A DNA stretch of 64,000 nt, taken from contig JAFRER010000010.1 of assembly GCA_017434755.1 (NCBI GenBank), positions 186,001-250,000 of the forward strand. The letters run 5' to 3'. Source of the stretch: Oscillospiraceae bacterium. Its GTDB lineage: Bacteria > Bacillota > Clostridia > Oscillospirales > Oscillospiraceae. Below the pieces are notes generated by a model, which made no database searches, was not told the DNA's origin, and saw only the letters and a program-made list of their open reading frames with translations. Each line of letters starts with the position of its first letter. The stretch's first letter is position 1. Below, piece after piece: positions 60,734-64,000 of the stretch. The translations under genes and the position numbers were made by a program.

Positions 60734-63196
60734 TCAGTGGAGTTTATTTACAGAATCAAAAGACTCAAGAAGTGCGTAGAATTCGTCTGAAGTGAGATCG
60801 CCTTTATAATCGACACAGACCACGGCGAAATCGCCCAGCATGTCGCATTCAAACACGAGCTGGCCGGTGATCCGGTCATACCTTGCCCGGAATACCTTCA
60901 GGGAACTGTTGCTGTCACGGAAGACGGCGAATATCATGACGTTCGTTTCCGGCGCCGGGCAGCTGAAGCGAACCGTAACCATACCGGTGAGTTCCGCTAC
61001 TGTGTGCCCTTCCACTGAAGCCGAGACAGTATAGACGGTATCGAGCTCTTCCAGCGAGGCCGCCTGCTGTCCGGCTGTGTCGTCATTCGAAGTCACGGTG
61101 ACGACCACATTCTGCTGAGCCCCCGGCTGCGGGTTTACGACCGGAGCGTGATCATTGTTGCTGTCATCATCGTTGCTGTTTTCATCATCATCGCTGCTGC
61201 CGGAATTGTTCGTGATACCGGACCCGGTGAATATGGAGGAGCCCGCTCCGCCGGTAATGGAACCGGCCCCCGAACCGCCGAGTATGCCGCTGCCGGTCAT
61301 GGATGTCTGGGTCGACATGATGCTGCCTCCCCCGGTGCTGTCCTCTATTGCGCGTAATGACACCAGCCGGATGAGCCAAATCTGATCGGCGGGCACGAAG
61401 CCGTCGGTATATCTGCCGCTCTCGTCTATTTCGATCAGATGCCTTTCAAACTTGCCGTCGCTTATAGTGTACACTTCGATGTAACGGTATTGAGCATCAT
61501 CGGAGAAATCGTCCTGGTAAGCGTCGGCAAGTTTGGAGAAAGACACAATGTCATCCGTAATAAGTTCGGAAGAAAGATAATCGTCTCCGTTATCCGGGAC
61601 AGAGCCAGACCATGAAAATGAGCCTGCCGGCCTCACGTGTGAGGTGGAGTCGATATTGACGGAAAGGACGGGAATGGCCGCGGGATCCGGCATTACCGCT
61701 TTATCCGGATCGACGATTACGGACACGGCCGATCCTGCAGCCGATGTGAACCGCCTGGAAATGTCCTCTATCGTCACGGCCAATGCGGAGACGGTGACGG
61801 AGTCTTCGAGGAAAAACCCCGGGTCCGTGACAGTATAATTCCCGGAGTTCAGCACGATCTTGCCGTCTCCCCAGATACCGCCGTTCAGAGAAACGATGCC
61901 GCTGCCCGGGTAGCCCTCTCTGACATAGCATTCAAGCGAAGCATCCGGAGCGAGAACGATCCGTGAGATCGACGAGCCGGCAGAGGAGATCAGAGAGCAT
62001 GAGTCAGTTATGGTCAGCTTGATGTTCTGCGCATTGTTATACAACAGGGCGGTGTTATACATCAGGCCGCCTTGGAAAGCGGCGTCGACGGAGGCATGAC
62101 CGTTGAATTCAAAGCATCCGCCGGAGATGATTCCGGTGCCTTCCAGGGTCCCGCTGACGGTGACCTTCGGCCTTACCACCTTGCCAGAAAGGGCGGGGAT
62201 GGTATGGGAAGTCATCGAGGCGCCGTCTTCCAGAACGAGCCCCGCTGATTCCGGTATGGTAAGATTGGCGGTGGAAAAGTCATAATCGTAGTTCGAGCCG
62301 AACTCAAACTGCGGATGAGATTCCGAAGGGTATGTGATGACCGATGCCGGCACCAGTTCGTCGTTTTCATCGTAGTGCAGTTTTGTGGTCACCTGCACGA
62401 GACTCTCAAGGATCAGGGAGGAATTCGCCGGGATCACGAGGGTGACGCCGTCGGGAACGGTATATGCCTCATCGAGTATTCCGGGAACGTCTTTACCGTT
62501 AATCAGCTCATATACGGCGTTGGCGCCGCCGGCCGTATCCGCCGGTGTCTGCAGCCGGAACACCGCCACGCTGCCGGAATCGTAAAGTCCCGCTATCGGA
62601 TGCAGATAAAAGCCGCAACCCTCGCTGAGCTGGATGTCATCCACCAGCAGGATCCCCGAGCCCGTGAGGTTCACGTCTCCGTCGGCATAGATGCCGTGCA
62701 GGCGGTTGAGTCCCGCCGCCTTTATGTTTATATCGCTGTCTGTCGATGTGAGATCATAATCGGAGCCGTCGAAATCGACCATGTAAAAGCAGTCGTCATC
62801 CGGATCGTTGCTTTTCTCCCCGGCATCGAATCCGAAAAGATCGTATGGATTATCGGTCGTTTGGGAGGACAGATCGACGCTGTCGTCTTCACCGGGAGTG
62901 AATTCAGTGACGTCAGCAGGATCCTCGATATTGCTTAAGGTGATCACGCCTGCTTCATCGGGATCGGCAGAATCGTCACCCTCCCCCTTGCCGTCTTCTC
63001 CGTCCTCATCGTCCGAAGCGGGTGCTCCGCGGGAGGGTGCAGGTGTATCTTCACCGGTATTCTCCTCATACTGGGGCAGGGGCTGATCGGGATTGGGGTC
63101 GTCTTCCATAAGATCGGCAGACGCTTTGGTGCTCAGGGTGAGCGCCAGCACGGAGGCTATGACCGCTCCGCTCAGTTTCTGTATCCATTTTTCCAT
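60734..63196 (-). CDS. Large exported beta-rich surface protein with shared C-terminal domain
   Basis: 820 aa. Signal peptide with cleavage near STKASA (about 21-26), then a very acidic Asp/Glu/Pro linker (30-110). The central part (about 130-560) has beta-helix-like short repeats (GSGILLVDDIQLSEGCG, ASLECYVREGYPGSGIVSLNGGIWG). A Ser/Gly/Asp/Asn low-complexity segment (about 640-700) precedes a C-terminal domain (about 720-820) containing GQLVFECDMLGDFAVVCVDY. No LPXTG anchor was seen. It has a strong AAAGGAGG site and is transcribed with the TIR-like genes 33 nt downstream. Presumably an external sensor or adhesin; no function is established. Confidence 0.8.
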   Translation of the reverse strand: MEKWIQKLSGAVIASVLALTLSTKASADLMEDDPNPDQPLPQYEENTGEDTPAPSRGAPASDDEDGEDGKGEGDDSADPDEAGVITLSNIEDPADVTEFTPGEDDSVDLSSQTTDNPYDLFGFDAGEKSNDPDDDCFYMVDFDGSDYDLTSTDSDINIKAAGLNRLHGIYADGDVNLTGSGILLVDDIQLSEGCGFYLHPIAGLYDSGSVAVFRLQTPADTAGGANAVYELINGKDVPGILDEAYTVPDGVTLVIPANSSLILESLVQVTTKLHYDENDELVPASVITYPSESHPQFEFGSNYDYDFSTANLTIPESAGLVLEDGASMTSHTIPALSGKVVRPKVTVSGTLEGTGIISGGCFEFNGHASVDAAFQGGLMYNTALLYNNAQNIKLTITDSCSLISSAGSSISRIVLAPDASLECYVREGYPGSGIVSLNGGIWGDGKIVLNSGNYTVTDPGFFLEDSVTVSALAVTIEDISRRFTSAAGSAVSVIVDPDKAVMPDPAAIPVLSVNIDSTSHVRPAGSFSWSGSVPDNGDDYLSSELITDDIVSFSKLADAYQDDFSDDAQYRYIEVYTISDGKFERHLIEIDESGRYTDGFVPADQIWLIRLVSLRAIEDSTGGGSIMSTQTSMTGSGILGGSGAGSITGGAGSSIFTGSGITNNSGSSDDDENSNDDDSNNDHAPVVNPQPGAQQNVVVTVTSNDDTAGQQAASLEELDTVYTVSASVEGHTVAELTGMVTVRFSCPAPETNVMIFAVFRDSNSSLKVFRARYDRITGQLVFECDMLGDFAVVCVDYKGDLTSDEFYALLESFDSVNKLH

Positions 63197-63269
63197 AATC
63201 CGGTTCCTCCTTTCAGAGAAGGGATACCCGTTTCCGGGTCAGTAAAGCTTTATAAGAGATTTTTGCGAA

Positions 63270-64000
63270 TCAGAAAGATGCCTTCAGCGCATTGACGCTA
63301 TCGATGGTCTCAAGGAAAGCATAGAACTTTTCGCCGGAGAGCTCTCCGTCAAAACCATCCGGGCAAATGACCACGAAGTCGCCGAGTTTGTCGCCGCTGA
63401 ATACGAGCTGTCTGGCCACGGCATCGTACCTCGCCGCGAAAGCGGTGAGACTGCCGTCCCCGTTGCGGAATACCACGAAGAACCTGCTTTCGGAGGCCGG
63501 CACGGGATAATCGAAGCGGACAGTCACCTTGCTGTTCAGAGAGAAGATCTGCTTTCTGTCAAGATAGGCGGCGAGATTGTAGCAGGTGTCTCTGTCGGTG
63601 ACTTCCAGAATCAGAGAGCGATTGGAGGTCTTATACGATCCGGCATATTTGCCTCCTATAATACTGGAGCCGGTGCTTCCGGTCGAGTTGACAGTGGTGT
63701 CATTTCCCCCGCCCGCACCGAGCTTGTACAGTCCCCATTTGAGCCAGCCCAGACTGCCGAGAGCATTTGCTGAAGGCATAGATCCGTAGAAATAGGCGGT
63801 TTCTGTGCCGGCGAACTCAAAACTGAATGTTGTGGCGTGGGTGCCCCATTTCCCGTTTGGGGTAGAAATGCCGTCGTTACTGGTGGCTTCCGTAAAGCCC
63901 TCGTCGCTGAGATTTGCATGAAGATAGCTGTATACCTCCTCATCCAGATCGTCGACGGAAATGGTGCCGCTGCGTCTGACCAGCTTGAAAATGCTGCTGT
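63270..64000 (-). CDS. Exported protein paralogous in its C-terminus to the 60734 protein (5' end outside window)
   Basis: The frame is open from the window edge to a stop at 63270, giving at least 243 residues. The C-terminal 110 residues match the neighbouring surface protein: VTVRFDYPVPASESRFFVVF, then ARQLVFSGDKLGDFVVICPD and GEKFYAFLETIDSVNAL. The visible upstream part includes SGTISVDDLDEEVYSYLH and ETAYFYGS. An ATG at 63779 lies inside the frame, but conserved-looking sequence extends beyond it, so it is not the start. No terminator separates it from the next gene, so it is probably the upstream member of the same operon. Confidence 0.75.
   Translation of the reverse strand, partial: SSIFKLVRRSGTISVDDLDEEVYSYLHANLSDEGFTEATSNDGISTPNGKWGTHATTFSFEFAGTETAYFYGSMPSANALGSLGWLKWGLYKLGAGGGNDTTVNSTGSTGSSIIGGKYAGSYKTSNRSLILEVTDRDTCYNLAAYLDRKQIFSLNSKVTVRFDYPVPASESRFFVVFRNGDGSLTAFAARYDAVARQLVFSGDKLGDFVVICPDGFDGELSGEKFYAFLETIDSVNALKASF

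Overview
The window is 64 kb of a moderately GC-rich, gene-dense genome from a Gram-positive anaerobe, most likely a gut Clostridia (Bacillota; Oscillospirales or Lachnospirales-like). The evidence is strong AGGAGG ribosome sites, frequent TTG and GTG starts, many lipobox lipoproteins, DegV, PlsY, DUF1836 and CBS-pyrophosphatase genes, 2-hydroxyacyl-CoA dehydratase subunits, and heterodimeric ABC exporters. No phage, insertion sequence or CRISPR array was found. The species is not identified from sequence alone.

Layout. 1-6.9 kb: a partial GNAT acetyltransferase with a long, possibly structured leader; a lipoprotein; a four-gene operon (FlK-like thioesterase, cytidine deaminase, Memo-AMMECR1 fusion, AmrS radical SAM protein); two genes broken by homopolymer frameshifts (YdcF-like, HD-domain). 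6.2-9.6 kb: DUF1275 membrane protein, then purB and purA. 9.9-11.6 kb: an ammonium channel fused to a PII sensor. 11.7-16.6 kb: small metabolic and lipoprotein genes on the minus strand. 16.7-20.5 kb: a respiratory locus in which a membrane-anchored FMN-binding domain is fused to a pentaheme NrfA nitrite reductase, followed by the cytochrome c assembly genes resB and ccsA. 20.5-22.5 kb: ECF sigma and putative anti-sigma, a gene-poor stretch and tRNA-Ser(CGA). 22.7-26 kb: a ribbon-helix-helix-like gene coupled to clpB. 26-34 kb: a membrane protein, a 2-hydroxyacid dehydrogenase, a heterodimeric ABC exporter and a carboxylesterase. 34.4-39 kb: two 2-hydroxyacyl-CoA dehydratase-family subunits, a microprotein and a CBS-pyrophosphatase. 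39-49 kb: a mosaic of transport, flavin, DegV, CorA and surface-protein genes and tRNA-Ser(UGA). 49-54 kb: a MacB-type ABC locus with two HlyD-type adaptors. 54-57.8 kb: lipoproteins, plsY and a WalJ-like hydrolase. 57.8-64 kb: a four-gene operon of two related exported proteins, a membrane TIR-like protein lacking the catalytic Glu, and a TIR-TM-TPR protein.

How the genes work together. nrfA, resB and ccsA form one unit: ResB and CcsA attach heme to the CXXCH/CXXCK motifs of the exported NrfA fusion, and the flavin domain may deliver electrons in place of a quinol-oxidising NrfH. The ammonium made by such an enzyme would be relevant to the Amt-PII gene 5 kb away, although the two are not co-transcribed. 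The TIR operon is the best candidate for an undescribed system: an intact TIR, a pseudo-TIR paralogue with the same membrane topology, and two secreted proteins that share a C-terminal domain. Several unrelated minus-strand genes share near-identical promoters with a conserved GC-rich spacer.
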